Below, in pieces: positions 44,213 to 55,621 of a stretch of 64,000 nt of DNA (the stretch's first letter is position 1; each line of letters starts with the position of its first letter). The stretch comes from Cricetomys ansorgei (Eukaryota > Chordata > Mammalia > Rodentia > Nesomyidae), in the NCBI GenBank assembly GCA_026225945.1, contig JAMJFZ010003163.1, positions 21,264,501 to 21,328,500 on the forward strand. Reading direction: 5' to 3'. Below the pieces are notes generated by a model that was given only the letters and a program-made list of their open reading frames with translations, ran no database searches and was not told where the DNA came from. The translations under genes and the position numbers were made by a program.

Positions 44213-44221
44213 ATTTTACTT

Positions 44222-44361
44222 GGTTTTGTGAGACAGGGTTTTCTCTGTTGTAACTCTCCTGGAACTCACTCTGTAAACCAGGCTGGCCTCAAACTCACAG
44301 AGATCCTCTTGACTCTGCCTCCCAAGTGCTGGGATTAAAGGTGTGTGCCACCATTGCTCAG
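44222..44361 (-). repeat. B1 SINE, well preserved
   Basis: The reverse of B1: 'gagacagggttttctctgttgtaactctcctggaactcactctgtaaaccaggctggcc' to 'ggtgtgtgccacc'. Shares the GTTACAACAGAG variant with the copy at 43,092. Confidence 0.95.
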
Positions 44362-44689
44362 CTAGTTCTACCATTCTTAAAGGTAAGGCTGTATTTTGTT
44401 TCTACAGAAAACTTACCTCAGTTATGGCTATGGAGGTTTTATCTAAAAAAACACCAAAATATTAACGTATGTGGATAGAACAAGGATCCAAGGCAGAGGT
44501 TCCCAAGTTGAGAGGCTCCTCAAAGCCCTCACAGGTCACTCCGTGTTTGTTTCCATCTCTCTTCCTATAGATTGTGACATAGTCAGCCTCCAGTGGACCA
44601 CAAGGTCACATCAGAAACTTCAACAGCTGACACCAGTGAGCGCATGTGGTCCATTAAGCTCCCACCTGGCTTTGATGTTTTAGGAGTCC

Positions 44690-45694
44690 CAATCTTTTGT
44701 AAGCAAGAAATGCTCATCCCAGCAGCACCACGCAGACTTTTCTGCATGTCAGAGTCATTGCTGGCCTCATCTTAGTATCAAAGCAACTCAGTGGGTTGAT
44801 GTTCTTGTCAAACAGTCATGGTCACTTAGAAATACTGTTCTTGATCAGCCTGCCGATGGTAAGGTAGCTCTGACCAGTCTTGGAAATCTTCTTGTTGATT
44901 TCAGTGCAATGGTGGAAGCCTTCTGTCCAGCCCAGTGCACAGAGCAGGATTCTAGGCTCCCATATAAGCAAGTCTTGAGTCTCTCCATTTGGTCTTGTAG
45001 ACAACTTCTTTGTGTCCCAGCCACTGTGATCACTCAGATGACGTTGACAGTTTTGTCCTGCTCAATACTTGGCTGTTAGGGACCTGCTGCTCTAGCCTCT
45101 CCAGGGCATCTAATTTCAGCCACAGTACTGTTCTCTCGGATCTCCAGCAAGGGGGCCGCCTTCTGACTGAGAAGGAGCAGGCACACCCAGGTGTGAGCCA
45201 TCATACAGATAACCTGGAAGTGCTTCTTCACGTGGCTCAAGTCCCTCTGCAGCAACGGCAGCAGCTTCACACCCGTGTCGCTGTGCCATTTCTTGAAGTA
45301 TTTGCCTTCTTTTTAGATTTGTGCCAGTTCCAGTAGAAGGACCTTTGGTCCTCATGGCTGATATGCCCAGCAAAGACGATCTTAAAGGGACAGAGGTCTC
45401 ATGGGGTCTTCATGTAGCTCACGATGCCCACAACCACCATGGGCAGTGTGTTCACAGTAGTGACAAACTTTACAATGTCTTTCTTGCTCACCTCGTACCC
45501 TGGCCAATCACCTTCTTGCAGGATGCAGGTGTAGACACGCCAGCCTTGTAGCCCAGAAAGACTGTGAGGTGTTCAGGCTTGGGAGGATGTCCCTTGAAGA
45601 AGCTTTTCACTTCCTGCAATACCTGCTGCTGTGCTTCTGAGGCAAGAAGCCCAAGGACTCTCGTCTTAGAGCAGAAAATTTCCTGTTAGACAAT
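44690..45694 (-). pseudogene. Rpl3-ps: RPL3 (ribosomal protein uL3) processed pseudogene
   Basis: The parent gene encodes 60S ribosomal protein L3. Read on the minus strand, the sequence follows the parent in order with no introns: SLGFLPQKHSSR-like start region (start codon decayed to ATTG near 45,694), 'FLGYKAG' (about 45,545), 'PMVVVGIVSY' (about 45,430), the 'HKSKKKA' region (about 45,310), 'VKKHFQVICMMAHT' (45,200), 'TVAEI', 'RLEQQVP' (about 45,085), 'TEINKKISKTGQSYL' (about 44,890) and a weak 'KVCVVLLG' segment (about 44,740). There are several frameshifts, stops and a small deletion before 'WDTKKL'. The 3' end fades and could reach 44,480. Intronless and decayed, so a dead retrocopy. 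The symbol is descriptive. Confidence 0.9.
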
Positions 45695-45884
45695 GAACAA
45701 TCAGATACCACCAGTAGAGCCTATGAAACCATAACAATTCAACAAATATAGATCACTTTAATAAATTGAATGGGATTTCAAAAGCTGTCTTTTCACAGTA
45801 TTAAAGATTGGACCCAGGGCAGCCTACCACTAAGCTCCCAGAAGCCTCTTTTCTCCTTTCTTTTTTCCCTCCTTCAATTTAGTT

Positions 45885-46015
45885 TAGTTTAGGTTAGGTT
45901 GACGCAGGATCTCATTAGTTTACCTAGGCTAGCCTCAAACTTACAATCCTCTTACCTCAGCCTCCTGAGTGGCTGGGATTATAGGTGCGTGATGCCATGT
46001 CCTGCGGAAAAACTT
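45885..46015 (-). repeat. B1 SINE, old
   Basis: The reverse of B1: 'gacgcaggatctcattagtttacctaggctagcctcaaacttacaatcctcttacctcagcctcctgagtggctgggattataggtgcgtga'. Confidence 0.85.
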
Positions 46016-46019
46016 ATTT

Positions 46020-47110
46020 TAAGCCCTGCTGCTGTCACTGAGCCCAAAGTTATTTCCTATACTAATGATTGCCAGGTAGCTCTGTCTGAGGTTTCAAACA
46101 GACCATAAAGTGAGGTGTCAACCGGACACCATAATGAATGTAGAGCCAGAGAAGGGCCATCTGTTGGGGTTTTCTGATCTTTTATTTTACATATTTCTTC
46201 TGTGTATCCAGAAAGACCCATTCCGTGAACATACAGTCTGTCTTTTAAAATGGGATTTTTGGGACTATTTAAGTAATTGTTGCTGAATCTTCTCCCCCGA
46301 TTACCCCCCAGCCTGTCGCCCAGTTTCACTGCTCCCCAAGACCTTAAATTAAAAGTCTTTCAGCCAAAGCCAGCTTTCTAATGCACAATGGATTTCACTT
46401 TTCCCATCACAGATAACTGGCGTCTCACACACACCTTTAAAGGGTCTTTAATAGAGAGGCACTCTCCAGCCTTGGGGAGCGGTGACAGAGAAACCAACGG
46501 CAATCTCATAACCCCTGTGAGTCTGCAGAGTGGCATCCACCAAACCCTAAAAGCCAAGGTCAGGGGACCTCTACTGTTAAGTGTCTAAGAGGTTGAGGAA
46601 GAACAAACAAAAGCAAACTGATGTCTATTTAACATAGCGTGATTGCAACTGTTCAAACCGCATACGGAAGCACTGCCAAGGCTCGGGGGAAGCTTGGGAA
46701 TGACGTCCTTATGGTTAGACTCTGAAATGTTTGTCAAAGGCTGGGGTTTTGGATACTTGCTCCCCCCAACTGGTGGTGCCAATTTAGGAGGCTGTGGAAG
46801 CTTTAGATGGTGTGGCTTAGCTGGGAGAAGCAGGCAGGACTTTGAAAGCTACCTCTGCCCTGGTTCTGGTCAGTGGTCCCTGCTTTCTGCTCTGCAGTGA
46901 TGTGAACAGCTCCATCACAGGGCTCCAGTGCTGTGAACTGAGCAAGCCATGTTTTCCCCACCACAGGGGACTGAAACCATGAGCCAAGATAATGCTTTCT
47001 CCTTTAAAGCTTTCAAGTACTGTGGTCACAGTGATATTCTTCCCTCTAGATTTATCCTCCCCACTCCTCTTTCTTCCTCCCCATCCCCCCGCTTTGTCTC
47101 TTCCTTTTCC
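46020..47110. other. Single-copy DNA, no gene seen
   Basis: Frames of 60-90 codons on both strands without domains. No repeat recognised. Confidence 0.5.
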
Positions 47111-47114
47111 TTTT

Positions 47115-47265
47115 TTTTAGACAGGGTCTCACTATGTAGGCATGATTGGCCTGGCCTGAAACTCACTATGTAGACAAGGCTGGACTTAAACTCACAGAGA
47201 TCCATCTGCCTCTTACTTCCTAGTGCTGAGACTAAAAGTGTACATCACCACACCCAGCCCCTTCT
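47115..47265 (-). repeat. B1 SINE
   Basis: The reverse of B1: 'agacagggtctcactatgtaggcatgattggcctggcctgaaactcac' to 'agtgtacatcaccacacccagcccc'. Confidence 0.9.
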
Positions 47266-47269
47266 GAAT

Positions 47270-47750
47270 TCTTGAGTAGATGCTAAATAATTATTACTAT
47301 ATATCATTTACTTTTAAGTACCTTAGAATTAATTATAGTTTTGGAAAAGAGATTTTGAGACATCCCTCACCCTTCGGGAGCACTACAGTATTAAAGGGGT
47401 TAGATTAACTCATGGATCAAACACCAGTAATGAAATAGGAGTCAGGGGTCATTTCAAACATCCAGTTGGGACAATCAATATAAACCTGACCACAATACAT
47501 CCAGACGTTGGTGTTCTGGGCAAAGAGAGAATCCTGTCTTGCATCCTCCTTTTCCCATAGGCCTCCTCTCTGATTCCAATAGGCCAAGTTATTTCCTACC
47601 CTGGAGGCCTTTACACACAATGTTCTCCCGTGTGGAATGATCTTCCTACAGCATTCTACATGCACAAAACCTCTTTCAGAGGTCTGCTTCAGGTGTTTTC
47701 AATGGATCCAGGTAAACTAGATCTCTGTTGCCTATTGCTACAGTTTAAGT
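47270..47750. other. Single-copy DNA, no gene seen
   Basis: An 82-codon minus frame (47,417-47,665) shows no domain. Otherwise nothing recognised. Confidence 0.5.
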
Positions 47751-47754
47751 GTGT

Positions 47755-47935
47755 TTGATCTGCACCAAAACGATGATCCTTAACTCCCCAATATAACAGT
47801 ATTGAGTACTTGGACCTTTAAGAAGTGGAGTCCAGAGGGAAGTAATTGGGTAACAGACACCTTTGAGGAGGGATTAATGCTGGCCTTTTAAGTAGATTAG
47901 TTCTCATGAGAACAGGTGATGATTTAAAGAAAAAA
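47755..47935 (+). mobile_element. MaLR-type LTR (MST/MLT1-like) fragment
   Basis: 'tgcaccaaaacgatgatccttaactccccaatataacagtattgagtacttggacctttaagaagtggagtcc', 'gaagtaattgggt', 'ggattaatgctggccttttaagtagattagttctcatgag' follow the MaLR LTR order. Confidence 0.7.
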
Positions 47936-47939
47936 AAGT

Positions 47940-49890
47940 GAGCCTGTCTTTGTGCAATGGATCATGGTTAATTCAGAAACACATAACTGGTCTAAGCACA
48001 GGGAATAATGTCCATAGAGGGCTCAACCACAAATGGGACATCTGGACCACACCCCTCCATCCAAGTCTCAAGGACAAATCTCTGAAGAGGGCTTGGAAAC
48101 ACTGTAAGACCCAGAGCTTGGAGGACCAGCTCGACAGAACCAGTGCATAAGCTCGGCAGCTGTGGTTCTCTGCACTCTGAGAATCTCTGCCCCATCCTGC
48201 TCCCCCAGTGGAATGAAACTTCTGATTATCTGAGCCAGGATAAGCTCTCCCTCCCTGAACATCCTCTGTTACATGTCCCAGCCCTGAAGGAGTTGCCTCT
48301 CACAGTGACCATCTAATGTCAGGCTAACGTTGTATGTGATCTTGGAGAACTGCACAGGTCATGTGCCCATCCTTATTGTCCACCACTTGGTCTGCAGCCC
48401 CTAGCCCAGGGCTTGGCAAAGAAATGATTATTCATAAGTAAACAGAGAACAAAGATTCTCCTGCCTTCTTCTCCTCCTTCGTTCAGTCTCCCATTGTTTG
48501 AAGTTAGAGCGTTTGAATCCTGCTCTGGCCATCCCTTCACAGCTGGCTTTGCTGCTGTTTCTTTAAAAGTCAGAATCTTCTTTGGCAGGTTCGTCCAGCC
48601 CCCTTAAGATTGAGATTTCTCAGAAGCTTCGGTTGAGAAATGTATTTTTGTGTTTCCTTAAAGGAAATTCCAGTGCATCCTTCAGTGAACTGCTCTTGAA
48701 GAGGAAAGAAAATCAATGCTTTCAGATAGCATTACGTTGTCCTGAATAATCCCAAAGCTGCCTGTGACTTACTGTAGAGGGTATAATTGAAGTGAGGATA
48801 AACTGCACACCATTTCAAAGTCTACTAAATTGAAACCGTTCTTTCTGTTGACACATGCTTGGAAGCTGCAGATAATGTGATTTAAAATAAATACACTGGC
48901 CCAGGATACTTGTATAATTGAAATAAATATGAAATAACCTGCAGAGTCTGCAGACCGTTTGGGTAAATTAACTCCTTGTATGCTAGGTGACAAGACACCT
49001 GTCTCAGAAAAGGAACGTGGCCCTGAGTAGATTTGGGGGAAGGGCAAGAGATCACGTGCCTTCAGAAGAGACGGACACCCAAATATTGAGGTTTTAGGGA
49101 CTTGGCTGAGTCTTTGTAGAGCACTTGTTCCAAGTGGAGAATCTTCTCTTGACTCGTACTTCATTCAATTCAGCTGCATCAATGGTAAGAGACTCTGACA
49201 CCCCCGGACACTGGCTAGAGATGGGGGCGCAGAGAATCAGACTCCTTCTCCTGATGACCCCATGTCTGAGCCTGAAGTCAGCAGGGCTGGCTACAGAGAA
49301 AGGAAGACAGGCATGAGTAAGGGTGAAATAAGAAAACACTAGAACCAGAAGAATATTCCAGAACCATGTGGAAGAGCTGGAACTGGTCTTTGGCTCTCAT
49401 AGAAACTCACACAATCTCCTATCACCTCTAAATCCTTGGTCTCCTTGATGCAGGATGACCTGCAAGGAGTCTATCAACTCTTACCCATGGGCTACCCAAG
49501 AGCCTAACAGAGGGTTCTAAAGAGCTGAAGAAGGAAGTGATGAACAGGAGAACCTGGGGTCCTGCTCTCTGTCCACATTACAGTGTAAGCCAGTGTGGGC
49601 TGCAACAGCGCCTGCCTCTGTGGCTGCCCTGGAGCCTGACAGGTACACCTCAATTCCATGCTCCAGCTCTCCTTACAAGCTCTGATTTGATCAATGTCAC
49701 TCAGAGCTGTGCAAGGTAAGGAATTCCGGGAAACTGAGGAAAGAAATTTCTGGAAGATGTGCGACAGCTTAGCTAAACGGATACAATACAAATCTGCAGG
49801 GGACAGTCATGAACAGAGACTGCCAGGAGTATGCTTCACGGAGCTCTTTTGGAAAATCTTTGAAGGTGGTTTGAGTCGGGGTGTATCCTG
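47940..49890. other. Single-copy DNA with a candidate conserved island
   Basis: Contains a MIR/L2-like tail (48,380-48,435) and a repeat-free AT-rich stretch at 48,560-48,990 with homeodomain-like words. A 131-codon minus frame (48,769-49,164) shows no domain. Confidence 0.4.
48380..48435 (+). repeat. MIR/L2 3'-end fragment
   Basis: 'gcccctagcccagggcttggcaaagaaatgattattcataa' resembles the MIR/L2 end. Confidence 0.4.
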
Positions 49891-49897
49891 TCTTACT

Positions 49898-50332
49898 TGG
49901 TTAAGGCTACTATGCTGCAATGAAACACCATGACTAAAAAAAAGGAAGCTGGGGAGGAAAGGTTTTATTTCGCTCACAGCTCCATATCATCAAAAGCACT
50001 GAGGGCAGGAACTCATGCAGGGCAGGAACCTGGAGGCAGGAGCTGATGCAGGGGCCTCCATGATGAAGGGGTGCTGCTTACTGGCTTGCTTCTCATGCCT
50101 TGCTTAGCCTGCTTTCTTACAGACCCCTGGATTACTAGCCCAGAGATGGCACTACTACCAATGGGCTGTTACACACACACACACACACACACACACACCC
50201 ACACACACACACTGAGGACTAATAAAGAAAAATACCTTACAGCCAGATCTTATGGAGGCATTTCCTCGATTGAGGCTCCCTCCCCTCTGATGACTCTCGA
50301 ATGTGTCAAGTTGCCATAAAGCTAGCCAACCT
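49898..50332 (-). repeat. Family A repeat, reversed
   Basis: 'tatgctgcaatgaaacaccatgacta', 'gctggggaggaaaggttttatttcgctcac', 'ggtgctgcttactggcttgcttc', 'cttatggaggcatttcctcgattgaggctccctcccctctgatgactc', 'gtgtcaagttgccataaagc'. The best-preserved family A copy. Confidence 0.8.
50170..50212 (+). repeat. (CA)n microsatellite
   Basis: About 21 CA units with one CCC interruption, inside the family A element. Confidence 0.97.
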
Positions 50333-50334
50333 AT

Positions 50335-50700
50335 TCCAACCTCTAAGAGGGTACAGTTGAAATTGGACACAGGCACAGAGTGGTATAACTGGGGTGTGCT
50401 TGCAAACGGCAGTCTTAATTGGGGGAATTTTTCCTCCATAGGGCACTTAGCAATGCCTGAGGACACTTTGGGATACCACAACTAGGGCATGCTGTCCATA
50501 TCTATTAGTTAGAGACCTCGATGCCTCAGAACATCCCAGAGGACACAAGCCAGCTGCTCACTACAAGAAAGTGCACAGAACCAAATACCAGGGGGCTGAT
50601 GGGAACACCTGGGCATAGAAAGGTTGCCTGCCGTTATGGCAGTTTCTAAGAAAACTGGAGGAAAACTCGTAACATATGTCATAAGATGTCCTTAAAAAAA
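50335..50700. other. Single-copy DNA, no gene seen
   Basis: Nothing recognised. It ends at an A-run preceding the next SINE. Confidence 0.5.
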
Positions 50701-50711
50701 AAAAAACCCAT

Positions 50712-50945
50712 ACCAGAACTGGAAAGATGACTTAGCAGTTAAGAGCACCAGCTGCTCTTCCAGAGGATCCGGGTTCTATTCCTAGAACCCACCTGGCAGC
50801 TCACTACCACCTGTAGCTCCAGTTGCAGAGAAGCCAAAGCCCTCCTCTGATCCCCACAGGCACCAGGTACCCATATGGCGCACAGACACGCGTGCAGGCA
50901 AAACATCCGTACACATAAAATAAAAATAAATAAATCTTTTTTAAT
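50712..50945 (+). repeat. B3 SINE
   Basis: 'cagaactggaaagatgacttagcagttaagagcaccagctgctcttccagaggatccgggttctattcc' to 'cgtacacataaaataaaaataaataaatc'. Confidence 0.9.
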
Positions 50946-51159
50946 TCAAAAAATTAAAATTAAGTAAATAAATAAAAACTCCATATTAACTAAATGAATC
51001 TTCCTGTGGGGGGAAAAAAAGAAAACAAAGTAAGTCACTATGTACTGGTGCAGCCTCTGGCAGCTAATAGGAAGTGCATAGCACCACAGACAGAATGTGT
51101 GGTGTGCGCTGCCTTCTTCATAATAATAACGGGCAACACAAAATCCTTACTCTAAACCG

Positions 51160-51470
51160 TTGTGTGTGTGTGTGATTTATTCATTCATGAGTGCAGAGGT
51201 AAAGGTTGAAATCAGGTGTCTTCATCGATCCCTTCCCTACCTTGATTTTTGAGATAGTCTCTCAGGGAGCCTGTAACACAGATTCTGGTAAACTAGCTAA
51301 GCAACAAGTCCCAGGATCCTCTTCTCTCTACCTCCCTAGTTCTGGGTTTCAGGCTCAAGCTCTAGGCAGTATCAACTTGTTCTTCACATGGATCTAGGGA
51401 TCCGATTGGTCCTCTCACTTGTTACAAGGCAAGCACCTTCCCAACTGAGCCGCCTCGCCAGACACTTTCT
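51160..51470 (-). repeat. B4-type SINE
   Basis: The reverse layout: CA/TG end, 'gatagtctctcagggagcctg', 'ctacctccctagttctggg', and finally the tRNA-like head 'caaggcaagcaccttcccaactgagccgcctcgcc'. Confidence 0.65.
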
Positions 51471-51474
51471 TCTT

Positions 51475-51640
51475 TTCTTCTGTTGTTTGTTTGCTTTCAG
51501 CAGGGGTCTTGCCATGTAATCTAGCTGGACAAGGAACTCACCACAACGTAGTCCAGACTGGCTGCAGCTCTTCTGATCCTCCTGCTCCAGCCTCCGAGTG
51601 CTGGGATTAAAAGTGTGTACCCCCCAACCATACTCACAAC
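51475..51640 (-). repeat. B1 SINE
   Basis: The reverse of B1: 'gcaggggtcttgccatgtaatctagctggacaaggaactcacc' to 'gagtgctgggattaaaagtgtgtacc'. Confidence 0.85.
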
Positions 51641-52282
51641 CATAACCCCGCCTTCCCTGCCCCCATTCAGTGCAAGTCATGTACTTGGTAAATAACCCCA
51701 GGAAGCATAAGTAGTCTAGAAGGGAAGAAAGATGATTAATCCAGGATACATACTGAGCCCATTAGCTGGGGAATTCTGAACCATGATAGAGAGTAACCCT
51801 GAGGCTAGAGAGCTAGGGCATTTCCCCACCAGTTCCCACCAGCTCTTGGGGAAAGGAGTAGGGGATAAGCCACAGGGCTTCAGTGCCAGTGCAGATCTGG
51901 TGTCAGAGAGTTCTCGGGCAGAGAAACTGGTGTTTTCTCAGGCAGAGAAAGTGCTGGTGGTTAAAAGCCCAGCATTTGGCCCTGAGAAGCCAAGGGGTCT
52001 TAATAGTTAGTTTGTATCCAAGAAAGGATTTTTATGGCCCAATCCCTTCCCTTTCCACTTGGTATGTGAAAATGTGAGACAGAACAACAATTTGCAGACA
52101 TTTTGATATACCTAACCCTGACAAGGAAGTACTGAAGACACAAAGGAAAGAGACATAGGATTTGTGCCCCCAAAATCTGAACCTCTAAAGAAAAGTGTTT
52201 ATCCAGGAAAAGACATTAAGAATCTTCTTGCTAATTGCAGTATATTTTTGATTGGCTCATTTGGGGAGGCGATAATTTCATC

Positions 52283-52283
<1 letters not shown>

Positions 52284-52321
<38 letters not shown>
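52284..52321 (+). repeat. (TG)n microsatellite
   Basis: About 19 TG units at the 3' (tail) side of a reversed B4. Confidence 0.97.
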
Positions 52322-52512
52322 GGCCTCTCACTGAACCTGGAATTCAACACCTCAGCTAGACTGGCTGCCAATAGAGCCCCAGTTAGCCTCCTGTCTCTGC
52401 CTCCCCAACACTGGGATTACACATACATGATCTATGCACACCTTTCATGTGGGTGCTGGGGTCTGAACTCAGGTCTTCATGCTTGCATGGCCAAGCTGCC
52501 GCCCCTACTCCT
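52322..52512 (-). repeat. B4-type SINE
   Basis: 'ggcctctcactgaacctggaattcaacacctcagctagactggctgcc' ... 'tctgcctccccaacactgggattacac' ... 'ggtgctggggtctgaactcaggtcttcatgcttgcatggcc' is B4 read in reverse. Confidence 0.8.
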
Positions 52513-52514
52513 GG

Positions 52515-52665
52515 CTTTCTTGCTTTGAAACCGTGTCTCACAGTGTAACCCAGGCTGCCCTTAGACTCACTCTGTAGCCCAACCTGGCCTCAAATTCTTG
52601 ATCCTCCAGCCTCAGTCTATGGAGTGCTAGAGTTTGCAGGTATGTTCCATCGTTCCAAACTGGTT
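52515..52665 (-). repeat. B1 SINE, old
   Basis: The reverse of B1: 'gaaaccgtgtctcacagtgtaacccaggctgcccttagactcactctgtagcccaacctggcctc' to 'gcaggtatgttcc'. Confidence 0.8.
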
Positions 52666-52669
52666 ACAA

Positions 52670-52998
52670 TTTCTTTAGGATAGATGACATGAAATTGCAT
52701 GAGCTGGAACTATCCTCGCTACGAGATGCCTGCTTTTTGAGGTTTATATTCTAGGCACACCTGTGGGCATGGCAATAAAAAGAAGAGAAGGGTTAACATC
52801 ATGCACTCCATAGTGACCAGCAAAATTAAATTAAATAGGTATAGACAGGTTAGGAGCAACTGGAAGCTAAGGAAGCTGCTTCATCTGATAGTCAGAAAAG
52901 TAAGTGACATTTGAGTCCAGTCCTGGAGGATTAAGAGTCCCTATATACCCCAGGAAAATAGCTCCTAGGAGAGGGAAAGGTAGGAACAGAGGTCCTGC
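52670..52998. other. Single-copy DNA, no gene seen
   Basis: No repeat or exon recognised. Confidence 0.5.
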
Positions 52999-52999
52999 C

Positions 53000-53335
53000 T
53001 TAGTTTTTCTATTGCTTTATCAAATCACTTGACTGAAACAGTTTAAAGCAGGGAAAATCTCCTCTGGCTCATGGTTTCAGAGGGCTCATTCCCTCAGAGA
53101 GGGGGCAGCATGCAGCTCATATCCTGTGGGCCAAGGATCAGAGAGAGAGAAATGCAAGCACTGGCTGCTTTCTGCTTTCCAATTTATTCTGTCTGGGCCT
53201 ATCGGGCAGTGTCACCCACATTCAGGGCGGGTCTTTCCCCTTGGTTAACCCTTTCTGGAAATGGCCTCTGCCTCCTAGGAGACTGTGCATCCAGTCAAGT
53301 TGACAATGAAGAGCAAGCAAGGAAGGCAGGCTCCC
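53000..53335 (-). repeat. Family A repeat, degraded
   Basis: 'tttctattgctttatcaaatcacttgactgaaacagtttaaagc' to 'ccagtcaagttgacaatgaagagc' is a diverged, reversed family A copy. Confidence 0.5.
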
Positions 53336-53339
53336 AGCC

Positions 53340-54788
53340 AGGAAACTACCTTGGCATGTTACAAGTGTAGCTACATCCAATCAGTCAAGGGTGGTTGTGG
53401 ATGCAGCAAGGGAAGTGAGCCTCAGGTGCACTGGAACCTTACTACTCCACACGCCCTGGGGAGTTAAGGGTTAACAGCAGCTCCTGTAGCTACGGGCTGG
53501 CATAGGAAGATTTTTTTTTTAAGGGCTTGATTCAAACTCACATTTTCAAAAAAAAAGTCCTCTCCTAGAGACCATGTAGACAATGAGCATGAGGTGGAGC
53601 CTGGAGACGGGACTTTGAGGGTTTTAAGGGAACTTACTTCAGGTCAGGCCCCTAGAGGGCTGCACTACAGATGTCACTCCTCTGCATTCAGAGAAGCTCA
53701 TGCTGACCTGAGACATGGTACCAGCAGGATCTTCATCTGCAGCAAATAACCGACCCCTCCCAGTGCCACACAGCCCCTGGGCTGCCAGCAAACATCCATT
53801 GCTGGATTTTTTTTTAATGTTTTTGCTAAATGAGTTTAAAAAAAAAAAAGACTAATTTTATTCACAGTCACTTAACAGCTGGTGACTGCTAATTGTCATC
53901 TGTTACATCGGGCATCAGAATGTGGCATCAGGAAGTCTGTCCATCTGTCCTGAGCTCTGTCAGGATTCCTTATGCTTTCCTTTCACAGTCTATCTCTGTA
54001 CCAGTTTCCCAGAGCCAACTCACATCTCTTGGCTCCCAAGACAGGTTTCTCAGGGAGGGGAAGATGGAGATGGGTAGCTTTTTAAGATAGGTATGTAATC
54101 AAGACAGCCAAATCCTCCCAACTCAAACTCCAGGGTTACCGGTATACCCTACCGTGGCCAGACATTGGTTTCTTGCTCAAGAGGTTTCATTGGCTGAAGA
54201 AGTACAAAGTCACATGATTTCAAAGTAAGAGCCATCTGGTTGCATCAGCCCAGTAGCTCAAAACCTTCCTGTAGAGTTGTTAAAGAGAAATAATTACATA
54301 AATGGTGAAATAAAGGTACATACAAACTCCCACCTTCACTAAGCTTATCTTTACCTGCAAAATGAGAATGCACATTATAAATGAGGAAATATCTAGGAAG
54401 CTACACATCGAGGTGTTAGCAATTTCTCTGAGTTAATAGATTTAGTATTCCTTCGTAGCATTGATCTGCCTTTCATAATGTTCCTATAGAAATAGAGAAT
54501 AGAGAAACATGTACTGCTCTGTCTTGCGCATGTGTATGGTGGGTGTGCATACATGTATGTATGCATGTTTGCATGCCTATGTATACACATGTATTTGTGT
54601 ATATGGAGGCATGAAGTTAATGTCAGGTGGAGCTGGCCTAGAGGTAAGAGGAGGTTGAAGCATGCTTTGAACCCTGAATTTTTCACCCTGAGGGCAGAAG
54701 GCATTCGGCTGCTCCTCTTTTCTTATTCTGACAGACCCCAGCTAGCATTAACAGCTAGCAAAGCTCCCTCAAGTGCTGACACGCCTTA
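53340..54788. other. Single-copy DNA, no gene seen
   Basis: Homopolymer T/A runs near 53,511, 53,549, 53,809 and 53,838, and degenerate TG/CATG text near 54,528-54,600. A 103-codon minus frame at 54,393 is CA-repeat derived. Confidence 0.5.
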
Positions 54789-54789
54789 T

Positions 54790-55025
54790 GCCACATAGCA
54801 CCTAATAAAATCCTGACTCTCCACGGTATTTGGCCTGGTTGTTGTTTATCTGACCACTGCAGCTGGAGGACCCTGAACTGGACTTTCTCTCTCCCTATAT
54901 GACATCATAAGGTCTCTTCCCCTGGCCCCTGTAAACCTCTGCTTAGTGCAAATAGAACTTTCTCAGTACCACTGCCCTAGCCAATACACACCACCACATA
55001 AGGCATTTCCCCCTCTCCTTCTATA

Positions 55026-55066
<41 letters not shown>

Positions 55067-55280
55067 ATATATCCCTTCGCTTCAATAAATGAGCTTTTCA
55101 CTGACACTGCCTCCCAAGAAGTCTGTTTCTCAAAGCTCTCAAATCTCTGCTCAAGACCCCCTTGGGTCCCAGATTGTTCCTGCCTTCATCCCCCTCCTCA
55201 AGGCTGGACTAAGCGTGGCTATCCCAGGGAGGGGACCAGGAAGCAGGGACCCAGAGCTTTCCACTTTATGTACTGAGGTA
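54790..55280 (+). mobile_element. Possible ERV1-like LTR
   Basis: Has a promoter/poly(A)-like order: pyrimidine-rich 'cccctctccttctatatg', a TG repeat, TATATATATCCC, then 'ttcaataaatgagc' with a poly(A) signal and downstream CT-rich text. Termini not found, so low confidence. Confidence 0.3.
55026..55072 (+). repeat. (TG)n(TATG)n microsatellite
   Basis: About 12 TG units followed by TATG/TA repeats. Confidence 0.95.
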
Positions 55281-55287
55281 GGTTCTC

Positions 55288-55490
55288 TCCTACAACCAGG
55301 AGCTCACAGATTTTGCTTCTCCAGCGAGCCAGCTTTGTTGGGGATCCCTCTGCCTCTGGAGTACCAGATTATAGGCAGCCACTACACCTGTCCAGCTTTT
55401 GCATGGGTTCTGGGAACCTCAACTCCAGTCCTGATGCTTGTAAGCACAGACCTTTATCCATTAGGCCGTATCTCTAGCTGTCACCAACCC
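55288..55490 (-). repeat. B4-type SINE
   Basis: The reverse of B4: 'aaccaggagctcacagatt', 'ctggagtaccagattataggc', 'gggttctgggaacctcaactccagtcctgatgcttgtaagcacag'. It accounts for part of a 177-codon open frame that is not a gene. Confidence 0.65.
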
Positions 55491-55497
55491 CCTTTCT

Positions 55498-55605
55498 GTT
55501 TGTTGTTTTTGAGACTGGATCTCGCTCATGACTGGCATCAAATTCAATATCCTTCAGCTTCAGTCTCCCCATTGCTAGGATCACAGGTGCACCAATTTGC
55601 CTGTC
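55498..55605 (-). repeat. B1 SINE, old
   Basis: The reverse of B1: 'ttgtttttgagactggatctcgctcatgactggcatcaaattc' to 'ctaggatcacaggtgcacca'. Confidence 0.75.
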
Positions 55606-55621
55606 ACTCACTTTTGCAATA

